Shown: positions 33,971 to 45,318, counted from the first letter of the stretch. The stretch is 64,000 nt of DNA from Branchiostoma floridae (GCF_000003815.2 NC_049996.1:10221545-10285544); one strand, 5' to 3'. Made by a program: numbers and translations. Notes: generated from the sequence alone by a model not told the origin.

Positions 33971-35020
33971 CCCTCCCCCGTCCACACCACCAGCCAAATT
34001 GCGTTTTTTTTTTCGGTAAGAACCCAATCATTTTCTCTCATAAAGGATATGTTCTGATCATCAAAAAAGACAAATCGCTGTCTTTTGCAGGGACTGCAAA
34101 GTCTGTTTATTCAATGTTGATATTTACACTCAACTAATACTCAAAAGATCACAATGCCAGTTGTGATAGTCTGATAGGCCAGAACGAATCACATGAAATA
34201 TTCATATATTTTATTTTACAATCCACTACAGATCATATACACAAAAACTGCCAATATTCTGCTATTAAATCACTACTCTCGAGATTGATCTTTCTATGTA
34301 TGTCTAAAATAATCTTGGATTTTTTCTTCATTTTAAACAAGTTGTTCCTATTTCGAAGTGCGACTTCAACAAAATGACTAAAAATACTTACTTTGTTTGC
34401 TAATTTTCTTTGCTTATGCCTATATGCCATAATCAATCGACCATAATTGTCAATGATATTTATACTCTCTCTCTTTGAAAAACTCTACTAAGAAAAGGAT
34501 CTATAATCTCTATACCTCTATAACCCGATGTTGTTTATGCAGTTGTTAATGAGTGGTTTCTTTCCGTAAAAGTTTGTACAGATTACGTAAGGACAGATTC
34601 ACACACATGGTACTTCTACTCCTCTAAATGCCTCTTTCAATATGTATATAATCGATATATGGTCTCTAGAAATTGAATTTGCCAAGTAGCAAAACCATAA
34701 AAACAATTTCTAAATGTCATTGAGGCTTCTAAATAAATATTTTGTGCTTGCTTCTTAATCAAACTGAAAGACCTAATGTCAAACTAGCAGCAACATCAAA
34801 TAATCAATAATCTAAGGGCTTTATATTACTAATATAACGTAAAATAAATCATGCCATACAAATATGAGAAGACAATTACAATAGAAAAAGAACATTATAT
34901 GCAATACCAGACAGCCAAACGAGAAATTACCTTAAAACATACGTCCTAAAAGATGTAGAAGTGCATGTAATAGCCTGTCACATCTTGATTCCATGATGTG
35001 TATAACCCTTGTCTGTGTTC

Positions 35021-36724
35021 TTAATTGAAACCTTCTGTAGACTTGTTGTACATGTAGTTGGCAATGCTTTCTGTTGGTACCGTTAAAGTATACAGGCTGC
35101 AATCCGCAGTTTCTTTGCAGCTGAATTCCGCGCAGAGCTCTGTGTTATTCGAGAGGACAACAGTTTCATGATACAACACTCCTGCAGAGTGATTTGCAGG
35201 GTTTACTGGTGATGGGCTAACCTGGTTTTCATCAGAGATACCTTCATTACTGCCACGATGTTCTTGACTCAAACCCTCTGCAGAAGTGCTGTGCATGTAG
35301 TTAGCGGAGTCTACTACTTGATCCGCACATGAGGTCTGGTTAGATGTCTCAGTTTTGGTCAGGCTGGAGTCCACGCAGAGCTCTGTGTCATTTGAGACGA
35401 CATTAGTGTCGTCATTTAGTCCTCCAGCCGAGGCACTATGGTGCGCTGAGTTTATCATTGCTGTTAGTATCTGGTCTTCACTCCGGACAACCAACTGTTC
35501 ATTATCATCTAAACCTTGCGTAGAGATACCGGAGCACTGGTCCTTGGCGTTAAGTATCGGTAACGTAGGCGAGATCTGATCTGCAACTGGATGTCCATGG
35601 TTCGAACCTCGTACAACAGCTCCATTGTTTAAGTCGTTTTCTATTGGCAGCACAATCTGGTTTAGGTGAATAGAATGATGATTTACGTCCATGTTGGCAT
35701 CTTCCTGGCGATTGCAGCACAGATTTGTCTTTATCATTAATCGTAAGAGGCAAACAATAAAAGTTACAGTCAGACATGTTTCAATTAAAAAGATAGAGAT
35801 GTGAAGACTTGTATATTCTTTACTTTTTTCTTTCTTCGTGTCCATAGGTGTAGTGGAAAATGTATAAGAGCTGGTCTGGTTGGCGCTTGTTTGTACCTTT
35901 GTCGAGCTGTTGTTCTTGTAGATTTCTGTTGTATTAAAATCTTTCCATGGCTGTGTCTGTGTGTTGTTGTTTCCCGAATCATTGATGAGAAAAGTGTCAC
36001 TTTCTTTGCTCTTCACTTTGGTGTTGCCTTGGTGGGCCCGTCCACAGTTCTTCAGCTGGGTGGACACAGTGGACAAATGATGCCGATACAGGTGACTGGG
36101 ACTGTTGCAGTTAAAACGTCCGGCTGGACTGATATGAAGGAAACAAGCTGAACATAAAGAACAACAGGACTGCCGATCTCTCCCCTTACAGGCCTGTAAA
36201 CACGCCAACTTATCAATCAGCCAGGAAAGCTCACAGTCACAGTGAAATGGGTTATTGTTGATCACTACTGTTACCTGTGGCCATCCCAGTGAGTACTGAG
36301 AAAATGTTGCCAGTTTGTTATGACTTAGATTGACAAGTATAAGCTTCGGGAGATGCTCAATCACGGTGTCGAGATTTACGTACTTCAGTCTGTTTTCTTG
36401 CAAAAGAAGAGAGATCAATGCTGGCAAAGTCTGCAGAGACATCCAGGACACACTCTCAATGGAATTGTGACTCAGATCTAGATTGTACAGTTGCGGCAGT
36501 GACGGTAGGTATGTGATGTTTCTTATGTCATTGTACGCGACTCGGAGTCGTCCAGCGTTAGACGGTATATTATCGGGCACCGTCATGAGATTCAGCCCGC
36601 GACACTCAATTGACACCGTAGAGAGGTACTCTGACCTCTTGACTTCACATCCATTTGGCAAACAAAAACAGCCCGTCCATAGAAATCCCAAGATAAGGAG
36701 TAAATACTTTGCACTTACTTTCAT
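35021..36724 (-). CDS. LRR6: long-tail LRR membrane receptor, intact
   Basis: 567 residues in one exon from ATG 36722-36724 (MKVSAKYLLLILGFLW). Signal peptide 1-22, N-terminal cap 26-54, about four LRRs at 60-155 (LDLSHNSIESVSW, VNLSHNKLATFSQ), cap NPFHCDCELSWL 158-169, Cys cluster 187-194, and an Asn/Ser/Thr-rich stalk 230-305. The membrane segment is about 307-331 (ISIFLIETCLTVTFIVCLL, with a Glu in the middle). The tail of about 236 residues begins with CCNRQEDANMDVNHHSI. It consists largely of two ~85-residue units (about 393-478 and 476-566), each with SN.TELC, NYM(H/Y) and a closing EG(L/F). Tyrosines occur in VLYHETV, CSLYTLT and NYMYN; none is a canonical ITIM. This is the best reference copy for the long-tail group. 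Confidence 0.92.
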   Translation of the reverse strand: MKVSAKYLLLILGFLWTGCFCLPNGCEVKRSEYLSTVSIECRGLNLMTVPDNIPSNAGRLRVAYNDIRNITYLPSLPQLYNLDLSHNSIESVSWMSLQTLPALISLLLQENRLKYVNLDTVIEHLPKLILVNLSHNKLATFSQYSLGWPQVTVVINNNPFHCDCELSWLIDKLACLQACKGRDRQSCCSLCSACFLHISPAGRFNCNSPSHLYRHHLSTVSTQLKNCGRAHQGNTKVKSKESDTFLINDSGNNNTQTQPWKDFNTTEIYKNNSSTKVQTSANQTSSYTFSTTPMDTKKEKSKEYTSLHISIFLIETCLTVTFIVCLLRLMIKTNLCCNRQEDANMDVNHHSIHLNQIVLPIENDLNNGAVVRGSNHGHPVADQISPTLPILNAKDQCSGISTQGLDDNEQLVVRSEDQILTAMINSAHHSASAGGLNDDTNVVSNDTELCVDSSLTKTETSNQTSCADQVVDSANYMHSTSAEGLSQEHRGSNEGISDENQVSPSPVNPANHSAGVLYHETVVLSNNTELCAEFSCKETADCSLYTLTVPTESIANYMYNKSTEGFN

Positions 36725-36889
36725 GTTTACTTTGTTCACCTGAATAAGAAGCTGGTGCGATTTCAAAACACCACCTCTATGGTCCTCAGCGTTTGCCAAC
36801 AAAGGCTACAAACTGACAAGTTTTGACATTGGCTTGCATCTACCCACATTAATTCGCTTAAAAGAATGTTATTGCAGGATCCGGTGGTC

Positions 36890-37330
36890 CATAGTGGGAA
36901 GAGATATTAAACGTAACGATTCGCCAGGTAAAACAGCAAGTACACTTCCCTGCCCCTGTTGATTGTGGAACGAAAAGCTGTTGTGAGACCTTGAATTTGA
37001 CTGTCTTTCATTGGAGAGCAAAGGTGTGAGAGTCAGAATACATGCATATCATTTGTTGTTATGACGACGTGTTATGCATATGCAACAAAGCCGTCTATAG
37101 CTATAGGCTTGACATTTTCGTCAGCTAGCTTATGTTACACAATAGTTGTAAAGACAGACGGATTTGTTGAGTACAGTCCGTGAAAGTATGACAGGGCGTC
37201 TGTTTCGTAACTCATTGGGTGTGAAAAGTATATTTCATCTTTTGACTCGACTGAAAGTTTATTCCATTTCTTATTCTTTCTTGATCGCTTTTTGCTTCTT
37301 TCAAAAAAGACCAACGAATTTTGCTGTATT
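36890..37330 (-). promoter_or_regulatory. Decayed upstream module of LRR6 (single unit)
   Basis: One unit at about 36979-37095 keeps TCAGAATACATGCATATC, TTATGACGACGTG and ATGCATATGCAACAAAG. The left block CGCCAGGTAAAACAGCAA is near 36922. The block with ACAGTCCGTGAAAGTATGAC follows from 37161. Between these islands similarity to the other copies is low, so the islands are candidates for constrained sites. Confidence 0.5.
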
Positions 37331-37616
37331 GCTTTGCACTCCGTCTGGAAAGGTGGTGGTTTCGTGCTTGAATGGAGAAAGCATTTTACCTTTTTTTTAG
37401 TCCTGATGAAGGTAAAAGGGCTTAGTTGTGATGGCTGATATATACCTTAATGAATTCCTTTGAAAAACATTTTTGATGAAGAGAGGTTTACATGCAGGGA
37501 ATACACAGAAATTTTCTCTGATGTCATATTCGATCGGTCTGTAAACTAAGATTATTATTAACATTTCAGAAATAGAGGGGAACGCGCCTCGTCCGGGAGG
37601 CTATAGCCGTGCGATT

Positions 37617-38936
37617 TTAGTCTGTCAACCTGGCGGGGTCTGCAGAGTTAACTGCTGGGGATGTATACAGACTGGATGATGAAGACATTGCTTCCAAATG
37701 CCCGGAAGTGTGATGATACACCACACAGTCGGTTAGATTCCCATGGTACAGACTCCCACCAAATGTGGTATGATCTGCAACTGGGTTTCTGTGGCTTGAA
37801 TTAGCAATGGAGTATGAAGGGTGTGCTGGTGGTGGTAAAATCTGACGTGCGTTGATGGAATGGTCATCTAAACCAATGCCGGCATCTTCGCGGCGATTGC
37901 AGCAAAAATCACGTTTAATCACATACCAAAGAAGGCGTGTGACCAACATCAAAGTTAAACAGCTTCCAATGAGAATGATGACGATATAAAGAATCATAAC
38001 TGGAAGTTGATGGCCAGCTTTTCTCGTCGTGTGTAGGGATTCAGTGGATGGTTTAGAAGGGTTTGTCGTTGTAGCAATTGTTGATATCCTTGCCGAGCTC
38101 TTGTTGTACTGGGGTTCCTTTGTCTTTGTTTCCATCCATAATTCTGTCTGCGTGTTGTTGTTTCCGGACTCTTTCATAAGGCAAGTGTCATTTTCTGCAC
38201 TCTGCAGTTCGGTCTTGGCTAGGTGGGTCTGCCCACAGTCAGCCAGTTGGGTAGATACATCTGACAAATGGCGCTGATACAGTTGACTCGGGCTGTTGCA
38301 GTGAAAACGTCCGTCTGATTTCGTCATGTAAAGAAAACAGGCTGAACATGAAGAACAACAGGCCTGCCGATCTCTACCCTTACAAGCCTGTAAACACGCC
38401 AACTTGTCAATCAGCCAGGAAAGCTCACAGTCACAGTGAAATGGGTTATTGTTGATCACTACTTTTGTTACCTGTGGCCACCCCAGTCCGTATTGAGAAA
38501 ATGTTGCCAGTTTGTTCATGCTTAGATTTACGAATGACAGTTTCGGGAGATGTCCAATGACCATATCGAGCCTGACGTGGCTCAGTCTGTTTCCTTGTAG
38601 TTGAAGACTGGTCAAAACTGGCAATGTCCGCAGAGACATCCAGGACACACTTTCAATGGAATTATAGCTCAGGTCTAGCGAGGACAGTTGTGGCAGTGAC
38701 GGCAAATAGGTAACGTTTCTAATGTTATTGTAAGCGACATGCAGTCGTTCAGTACTGACCGGAATGTCATCGGGCACCGTGACGAGGCCCCAACTATTAC
38801 AGTGAATTGTTGTATGTACAACATTGGCGGAAAATAGGGACGGTTTCTTCTCGATTGTACATTGCGTTGGCAGACCAGCACAGCCTAACCACCAAGATCC
38901 AAAGGCAATCAGTATTATTATACCACCTACTGTCAT
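37617..38936 (-). CDS. LRR7: LRR membrane receptor with intermediate tail, intact
   Basis: 439 residues, one exon, ATG at 38934-38936 (MTVGGIIILIAFGSWWLG); no better start exists upstream. Signal peptide 1-22, N-terminal cap 26-58, four LRRs 65-163, cap NPFHCDCELSWL 164-175, Cys cluster 191-200, stalk to 305, and an uncharged membrane segment 311-333 (LPVMILYIVIILIGSCLTLM). The tail of about 100 residues starts CCNRREDAGIGLDDHSIN and ends with a Ser run and DPARLTD. Four tyrosines lie in the distal tail (SLYHGNL, CVVYHHT, SSLYTSP, PSYSIAN). Its tail DNA aligns with non-coding DNA past the stops of LRR2, LRR4 and LRR5, so LRR7 may keep the ancestral tail of that branch. It is the most diverged member and lacks the 117-bp unit upstream. 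Confidence 0.92.
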   Translation of the reverse strand: MTVGGIIILIAFGSWWLGCAGLPTQCTIEKKPSLFSANVVHTTIHCNSWGLVTVPDDIPVSTERLHVAYNNIRNVTYLPSLPQLSSLDLSYNSIESVSWMSLRTLPVLTSLQLQGNRLSHVRLDMVIGHLPKLSFVNLSMNKLATFSQYGLGWPQVTKVVINNNPFHCDCELSWLIDKLACLQACKGRDRQACCSSCSACFLYMTKSDGRFHCNSPSQLYQRHLSDVSTQLADCGQTHLAKTELQSAENDTCLMKESGNNNTQTELWMETKTKEPQYNKSSARISTIATTTNPSKPSTESLHTTRKAGHQLPVMILYIVIILIGSCLTLMLVTRLLWYVIKRDFCCNRREDAGIGLDDHSINARQILPPPAHPSYSIANSSHRNPVADHTTFGGSLYHGNLTDCVVYHHTSGHLEAMSSSSSLYTSPAVNSADPARLTD

Positions 38937-39335
38937 GTTTATCCAAGGATGAAAATCAGGTTGTCCCCACCTATATGATCTTCAATGACTGTCACCAACA
39001 CTGATAGACGGCCACGCGGGTACGTTGGCTATCTTTTGTCTGTACAATCAGTTGAACGCCTAAACTGATGACAGAAAATCATATGCATTGCCTGCAAAGT
39101 ACGCGACAATATCACATCCGCGCGTCCGTTCCATGAAAGGAAGCTGTTAGGCCCAGAAAAAATAATGTTGTGTTTCCTGTTTCACTCCTGAAAAAATAGG
39201 GTCGGTAGCCGGGTAGGTAGGGATTATATTTTTTTCAAATTTTTGTACGACTTTGGCCAAAACAATACTGGTTTTACAAAAAACAAAACTGAAATGCATT
39301 ATGATACTTGTATTTTCAATGTCAAACTTCAGTTT

Positions 39336-39449
39336 TGTAGCCTGGTACCGTCCGATTTCTACCGGGGCTCACTGCACTAGCTGCCCTATTTATTTTAGGG
39401 CAGCGAGTGCAAGGAGCCCCGGTAGAAATCGGCCGGTACCCAGGCTACA
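39336..39449. mobile_element. Palindromic element (114 bp), hairpin-forming
   Basis: TGTAGCCTGG at the left and CCAGGCTACA at the right. The arms of about 50 bp run through GGTACCG, GATTTCTACCGGGGCTC and CTGCCCTA to a loop TTTATT. The two arms differ at a few positions. The termini resemble the TAGCCTGGGTACC of the element at 41794-42160, so both may use the same transposase. Confidence 0.75.
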
Positions 39450-39654
39450 ATTTTGTGCATAATGGTTACAAATATGTGGATACATTTATCCTTCATTAGA
39501 TAGAACAAGCAGTTTTTTACTTGAATAGGGAGCAGGCTGAATACAAATTCTAACTGGAAACTATGTGACTCCACTGCCGACCCGTAAAGGTTAGGGTAGG
39601 CAGGTTTTATTTCAGGTAAACCAGGGAACAGGACACATTTTTTCCTAGGCCTGA

Positions 39655-39765
39655 GCTGTTTCCAGATTGGTTTACTGATTGCGGTCCGTGAAAGTATGAC
39701 GATGTGTCTACTTTGCGGAGGATATGCATATTTTGACTGAACCTCCTGGCACCTGGAGTCAAATG
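39655..39765 (-). promoter_or_regulatory. GATTGGTT block upstream of LRR7
   Basis: GATTGGTTTACTGATTGCGG and then TCCGTGAAAGTATGAC (39665-39700) match the distal block of the other modules, followed by GATATGCATATTTTGACTGA. It lies about 730 bp from the ATG. The hairpin element at 39336-39449 sits between it and the gene and accounts for part of the extra distance. Confidence 0.45.
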
Positions 39766-39829
39766 CACGTGTCACTGACACTTTCAGTCGCAAAGGCGCT
39801 GAGATTGTTAGATCACAGACACACAACAA

Positions 39830-40540
39830 TCGCTAGGAGGCGTTGCTGAATGTGGTCAATAGCAGAACGTCATATCAACGATGAGCCGTGTTCACATCTG
39901 CTTTGAGATCATAAGAAATGACCATGCGATTGATCTAAATGAAATGCCCCATGTTGAAAGATCTCACGCTCTCACCAATCGCATAGACTGAGGGAAGAGA
40001 TTAGAAATTGGGAAATGGCTAAAGGTAGACTATTGAACACTTTTGTCAGGTACCAGTACCAGGGATCGATAGATATACATGTAGGCATAGGTTGGTAAGC
40101 TATTTCAGTCGTACAACGTTTAATGGTTGAACTGTGAGTCGTGTGTGAGAGTACGGTGAAGAAATTATTGAGTTTCCCCTTCAATGGTAATGGGGGTGCA
40201 TAATGCTCACGTTTATTTTTGTTTTCTAACCAGTGTGCGCGTTGATGTACATGTAAACTCTTAAAATATACGTGAACCAAGTGTATCTATCCATCTACTC
40301 ATCCATCCATATTGCTTTCTTTCACGTAACCATAATAGCCTATCCAGTGTCGCCGTTATAAGAAGCAAGCGCATTCGTGACCAACAAGAGTTCGGAGACC
40401 TCATATCTCCATGAAATAGTCAGATTATGTAAACGATTTCCACATTTACATAATATATGCTTGGTTATGTACACATTTGAATAACTTACACTGGTCACAA
40501 TGTGGATTAATTGATTGCGCAATCATTTACTATTTAGAAG
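39830..40540. other. No gene seen
   Basis: Intergenic DNA without a recognisable frame, repeat or RNA gene. Confidence 0.5.
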
Positions 40541-41140
40541 AATTCTAGCACTTTAACATTGATTATGCAAATTAGGGATGTATTTGCATAATTGATATCT
40601 GTTAATATTCCACCAGCCACAAACTACATATGACAGGTATTTGAGACCTACAATGGCAAACACTACAAATATAGATTTCCCTCATTAATTATGCAAATTA
40701 AGTGCTAGTTTGCATAATTTGCACTTGATTATGTACATCTCTGTCTAAGCTACCTACATACCAAATATCATCTATATTTGTCATTCCCTTGTCCAGTTAT
40801 CCTCCTTAGAAGATTTTGCGAAAAACGCCCCTGCAGTTCCAGAGCAACCTGCTAGGGGGCCCAAACATACACAACATATTCCTTACGTCACAAGCTATCT
40901 GCTACCAAAAAATTAAGACCATAGCACATCCAGATCAAAAGATACAAAAAAACGAAATTTCTGCTGCAGTACCAAGGTCACATACCATGGGGCCCAAAAT
41001 TGACCTTGACCTTTGTCTTCCTAACATCTACCCACATACCAAATATCATGGCAATCCGCCCAGAGGTTCTTGCGTTATTCTGACACACACACAGACACAC
41101 CCAAAACTATATCTCCATTTTTTCATGGAGATAAATATAA
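40540..41140. repeat. Dispersed repeat with ACATACCAAATATCAT.GCAATCC motif
   Basis: It holds repeated TTATGCAAATTA-type blocks (40563, 40690) and two CATACCAAATATCAT blocks. It ends with a CCAGAGGTTCTTGCGTTAT block, an ACACACACAGACACAC tract and a CATGGAGATAAATATA end. A short relative at 48880-49010 has the same order (AATGCCCCTGCAGTTC, ACATACCAAATGTAATCC, GAGTTATATTG). A frame of 130 codons at 40816-41208 runs through it and is judged spurious. Confidence 0.5.
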
Positions 41141-41793
41141 AGATGAATAGCTACATCGTATCTATCCTGACCACTCTCCATTTGCAAACCCACCTTATGA
41201 ATCAATAAGGACAAAAGCTCTATATCCTGGCAGGGTTCAGTCCTGTGCGATAATCTTATGCTATAATCCTACATCAGCCGGCGTACTGTACTTCAAGTAG
41301 TTTGAATCAATGCCAAAACGTTGCCATCGAACCATGAGGAACCGTACTTGGCCCCAGACCAAAATGGCGCTTACAAAGGAAGCCCTCTTAAGCCCTGTAC
41401 ATGGGGTAATATCGTTTTCAGTGATCTTAACTGGTAATGGGGTTTATAGGGTCGATGGTTTTCCGTTTCTTGGGTCCAGCAAGTGACCGAGATGACCCCA
41501 ACACACCCCCGCAAGCAGAGACTGCACGTCACCTAAATAATTGTCAAATTATCCAACAACCATCCCACGCAAAGTTCAAACTTTTCTAACTACGCCATGC
41601 ATCGATCGCGACCTCCGTCCGTCAACCTAGTGGGAAAAAAAACATGTATACACGCTGGTAGGAATATCATATAATGTCAAAATCAGGTCATATGGGCATA
41701 TATTATTATGTGTCGTTTTACGTAATGTATCGATGGCACAATGCGTATATGGCCTTCAATGTAAACTATTTGATGAAGCAATGCGTATGTGTG

Positions 41794-42160
41794 GATCATT
41801 GAACCAAGTCATAAGTTACCCCTGAATATCTTTTGTAATGATTTTCATATACCACTCATATAGCCTGGGTACCATCCGGGTAGTAGTTTGCTCCTATGTT
41901 CGCTTCTGGTACCCGTCTGGAGACCTGCACATTCAAACCTTTTGGTGGTTACGTCAGTTTATGAGCGGATTGAGGAATGGTTTCTAGAGCACTGGTTCGA
42001 TGGCTGTATATAGTAAAATGTTAGAGCGAGAAGCGGCTATACAGTGTATGATAAACGCCGGAGCGAACTACTTTCCGGATGGTAATCAGGCTATATGTGT
42101 GGTATATGGAAATCATTACAAAACATATTCAGGGGTAACTTACTACTTGGTTCAATGATC
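41794..42160. mobile_element. Long-arm palindromic element (367 bp)
   Basis: GATCATTGAACCAAGT at the left is mirrored by ACTTGGTTCAATGATC at the right. The arms of about 100 bp include GTTACCCCTGAATAT, GTAATGATTTTCATATACCA and a TAGCCTG.GTACC block. The central ~160 bp are not inverted. No coding capacity; a MITE or foldback element. Confidence 0.85.
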
Positions 42161-43925
42161 CCTTATCAGAATAGAACTAATGACTTCACTGAAAGGTAAT
42201 CATTCAGTCTGACTGAAGATGTAACCTTGGGGAGTATCTTTTTGTATCTGCTTATTTAGAATATCATCATTAAACAGTGATAGATCGCATATTTTTTATC
42301 CATCTGACAGTAGAGGCAACTAACATATCTGCTTCACAAAAATGTAATTAGTCCACCGCAGGAAGAAGATCAAGAGCTCAACGTTACAACAGGAATAGCT
42401 GATCTGTATGTCTTCCCTACTGTGTGAAGGGATTTAGACTGTCAAAGAATCGCCGTCAATCCGTCCTTTTATAGTTTCAAGACGGTCATTGTATTATTCA
42501 TTTCAGCTCAATCGTTATATAGACCGACTTTTGATATAAGGATGTCAAAGAGATGAATATGAAATCCCTTCTTTGATGTCACGGCACGTAGAGATGTAAG
42601 ACCAAGGTGCTTGGCAGTGAACCAGGCATTGAAGATGTAAGAGAAGAAATTGGGTTTTAAGTATTCTTAACTGCAACCCACAGTCTTACAGCGTCATGCT
42701 TCTTTAAGAAACAAGCCGTGATTAAGAAGAAAGGTCAGTTGTAATTAGCTTAAGTAGGAACTACCAACTAATGAGTAGAGGGGATGCCAGAAGGTAAAAA
42801 ATACAAATGGCAATTACTGAGATGCCCGGGAGGAGGGGGGATGTTACGCAGCTAAATCAGCAATGGTGCCAGGGCCACCAACAGGGCAATTTTGGAAGCC
42901 TTTGATCATATTCCCTTGGTATTACCAAAGCGTTCATTCTTAGAACACATAGAGTAAGGTCACATCAAGTAAATTTTACCGATGACATCCTTGCAGACTC
43001 CGAATTTAATAAGAGAGGGCCAGAAAAAGGATGGGTAAAAAAACGAGACATCTAGATTGTCAAAATAGACACCATAAACGTTGAAACAAGAATTGAAGCG
43101 ACAAATGTGGCATCACAGCCAACAAGTCTTCTATTTCTGTATTCCTGACAGGTACAAAGTGACACTGGTGTGGTAGACTGGTAATGATTTTACTACAGAT
43201 CATTTCTACCACATTGGTGCCATTGTTTTAATATTGAACTAGTTTTACTTCTGCAACAACAGTCATGGCTACATGTGCCACACTACTGTCACTTCTACAA
43301 GTACAGTCAAGTCTACCACACCATATAATTTCTTATTTTGGTACTTTCTCATCATGTTCACCATCTTCGAAGGAGAAAATATTCTCTCTTTTTTTTCAAA
43401 ATCAGGCGAAATTTATTGAGCGCGCTGATGTCATCCATAAGATTTACTTGCTGTGGCCTATCCATGAACCCTTCCTTTGTGACCTTTGTGATCTTTTTTC
43501 CATCAACTATCACAAGAAACTTCCAATGTATCTTTACCAGTGGGGGCGATAACCATTTAACTTAGAAACTTCATTTGATAGTGAGATTTGTATCATCACA
43601 AGGTTTGCCTTCATTACTGCATCATTAGTACTTCTTATTCCAATAAGAAGAAAACACTTATCCCGGCACAACAGTCTTCAAACTAGAGTCTGTAATTGCA
43701 GTTTCCACAACTAATTGCGTTGTAATGACCAAGGGGGTAGGTTCAAAGTTACGATCTACAACTCTTTGTAAGTCTAAATGTACAGCTTGAGCGTTTATTT
43801 TTTATGTAATCACCAGTTAGTGGATAATGCATGCTTCGCATGCACAAGGAAAGTACAAGCAACCAAGGTAAAGGTTACGGTTTTCCAATAGCCTTGTTGA
43901 GGCCGTCAGGGCAATGGTTTTAATT
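42161..43925. other. No gene seen
   Basis: Frames up to 95 codons (43265-43552) have no recognisable domain and show no bias. A short run of CCACACTACTGTCACTTCTA-like DNA gives chance Thr/Ser-rich frames. Nothing else is supported. Confidence 0.5.
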
Positions 43926-44240
43926 AGGATATATCATTGTTTACCTGTTGTAAAATTAGGATATATCATTGTTTACCTGTTGTTATTAACTTTATATCAA
44001 ACTTAATGCATTTAGCCCCATTGGGGCATGAACATGCAATAAACATTGTCATTGTCATTGTTATTCACGGAGCACGATATTGGAAGGGAGTCTATCCCAC
44101 TCCTTTTCACTGCCTTTTACCTCGTGTCAGTTTTACACCTGGGCGGAGTGAGGAAAGTCGCCATGAACGCCAGGGATCGAATCAGTGACCTCTTGGTCAC
44201 ATGTCCGCTAACCTAACTGTTCAGCCATATGACGCCACAA
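43926..44240 (-). repeat. LINE-like 3' end followed by tRNA-derived SINE
   Basis: ATTAGGATATATCATTGTTT is present twice (43925, 43957). GCCCCATTGGGGCATGAACA and then CAATAAACATTGTCATTGTC follow, which looks like the short terminal repeat of a CR1/L2-type LINE. The next part, on the minus strand, has a tRNA-like head (a GGCGTCATATGGCTGAACAG block, then CTGATTCGATCCC as B box, 44172-44238) and a CCTCACTCCGCCCAGGTGTA body block. The same body block is in the SINE at 52130-52320. Confidence 0.55.
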
Positions 44241-45262
44241 ACCTGCTGTTCTGCAAATTGATTTATATTTCAACTGAAAAAAAAAGATATATGATATTGA
44301 TTTGATATACATGTGTTTATGATGCGCTGCGGTATGCATAGTGGTGAGTCATGTGATATCGGTTCAGGTTTCTATGTTATTGTTTGTTTACTACACAACA
44401 AAGAATAAAAATAAAATCAACAAACATATATCATATTTCAGATAAAAATAGAATTAAAAAATATCAGATTTAGTGTCGACAGCCAATGATGTCAGTGTGC
44501 GTTTGTGTATCTCTCCGTTATGTTAGATCTACAGATGCATTTTTGTAATTGATATATCCAAATCTACTTAATACGAATATTCAATAGTTCAAGAGTAATC
44601 ATCTGTGATTTACCGGAGTAAACTTTTCCTACAGGCTTTAAAACTACTCAGAAATCTTCTATCCTAAAGGAACACTTTAGAAATTCAGTAAATGAGATTT
44701 GGGATTTTTCCCATCCGGCGAAAGCTTTAAAAATATCACTGGCTTGAAAATACAGACTTGAAAGAGGCATGAGTAGTCTGTAGGGTTATTGGCTCTCTTG
44801 AGTTATCTTCAGTCTAGAGCTTTTGTCTTTGATTCTTATGCCGTAATGGACATATCGTTCAAAAGTTCAAGGTAATGGGCTCTTTCTGGTAATGCAAAAA
44901 CGATGAAGCCAAGGGGGACCTTTCAGAAAGCTCAAAACGTGCATTGAGTTCCGACATCTCCTAGGAGTAATGCTTCCGGTTTCAAAAATGTACATCTAAA
45001 AGCCAATTTATCTACTTTTTCACTTATCACGTCCAGGAAGCCAAATTCCGGAATTAGACGGGACCTTGAAGTTTGAAAGATGTTTAACAATTCGACATCT
45101 TAACTCAAGAGGTAGAAACATGTAATCTACAAAGAAAGTCTCATAGAGTTTCAAAGTTTCCGACAAATACACGCCAGCAGTTCTAAGAAAAGCCGCTAGG
45201 AGGCCCATCCCAATAACACATATCTGAGCCAATATGCTACCAATTATATTTCTAAAAAAAAA

Positions 45263-45318
45263 TTGCAAGGATTTGCAAAAATTGCAAGGATTTGCAAAAA
45301 TTGCAAGGATTTGCAAAA
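45263..45318. repeat. 21-bp tandem repeat, about three copies
   Basis: AATTGCAAGGATTTGCAAA repeats in three consecutive units with hardly any change. Confidence 0.9.

Larger units (their letters stand above)
32213..35020. other. Spacer LRR5-LRR6: duplicated array flanks, no gene
   Basis: No coding frame is recognised. 32441-33080 and 33590-33970 are tandem copies of one flank block (given separately). 34090-34280 resembles the LRR1 and LRR3 3' flanks. A C-run followed by CA repeats lies at 33701-33722. Confidence 0.6.

Noticed and set aside
35021-38936. Canonical ITIM, ITSM or ITAM in the receptor tails
   Set aside because: Candidates such as CSLYTLT, VLYHETV and SSLYTSP fail the required residue three positions after Tyr.
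19298-38936. Lamprey-type variable lymphocyte receptor locus assembled from LRR cassettes
   Set aside because: Copies are complete genes with signal peptide, caps, membrane segment and tail. No germline stump with separate cassettes is visible.
40816-41208. 130-codon plus-strand frame
   Set aside because: It lies in a dispersed repeat with another copy at 48880-49010 that does not keep the frame.
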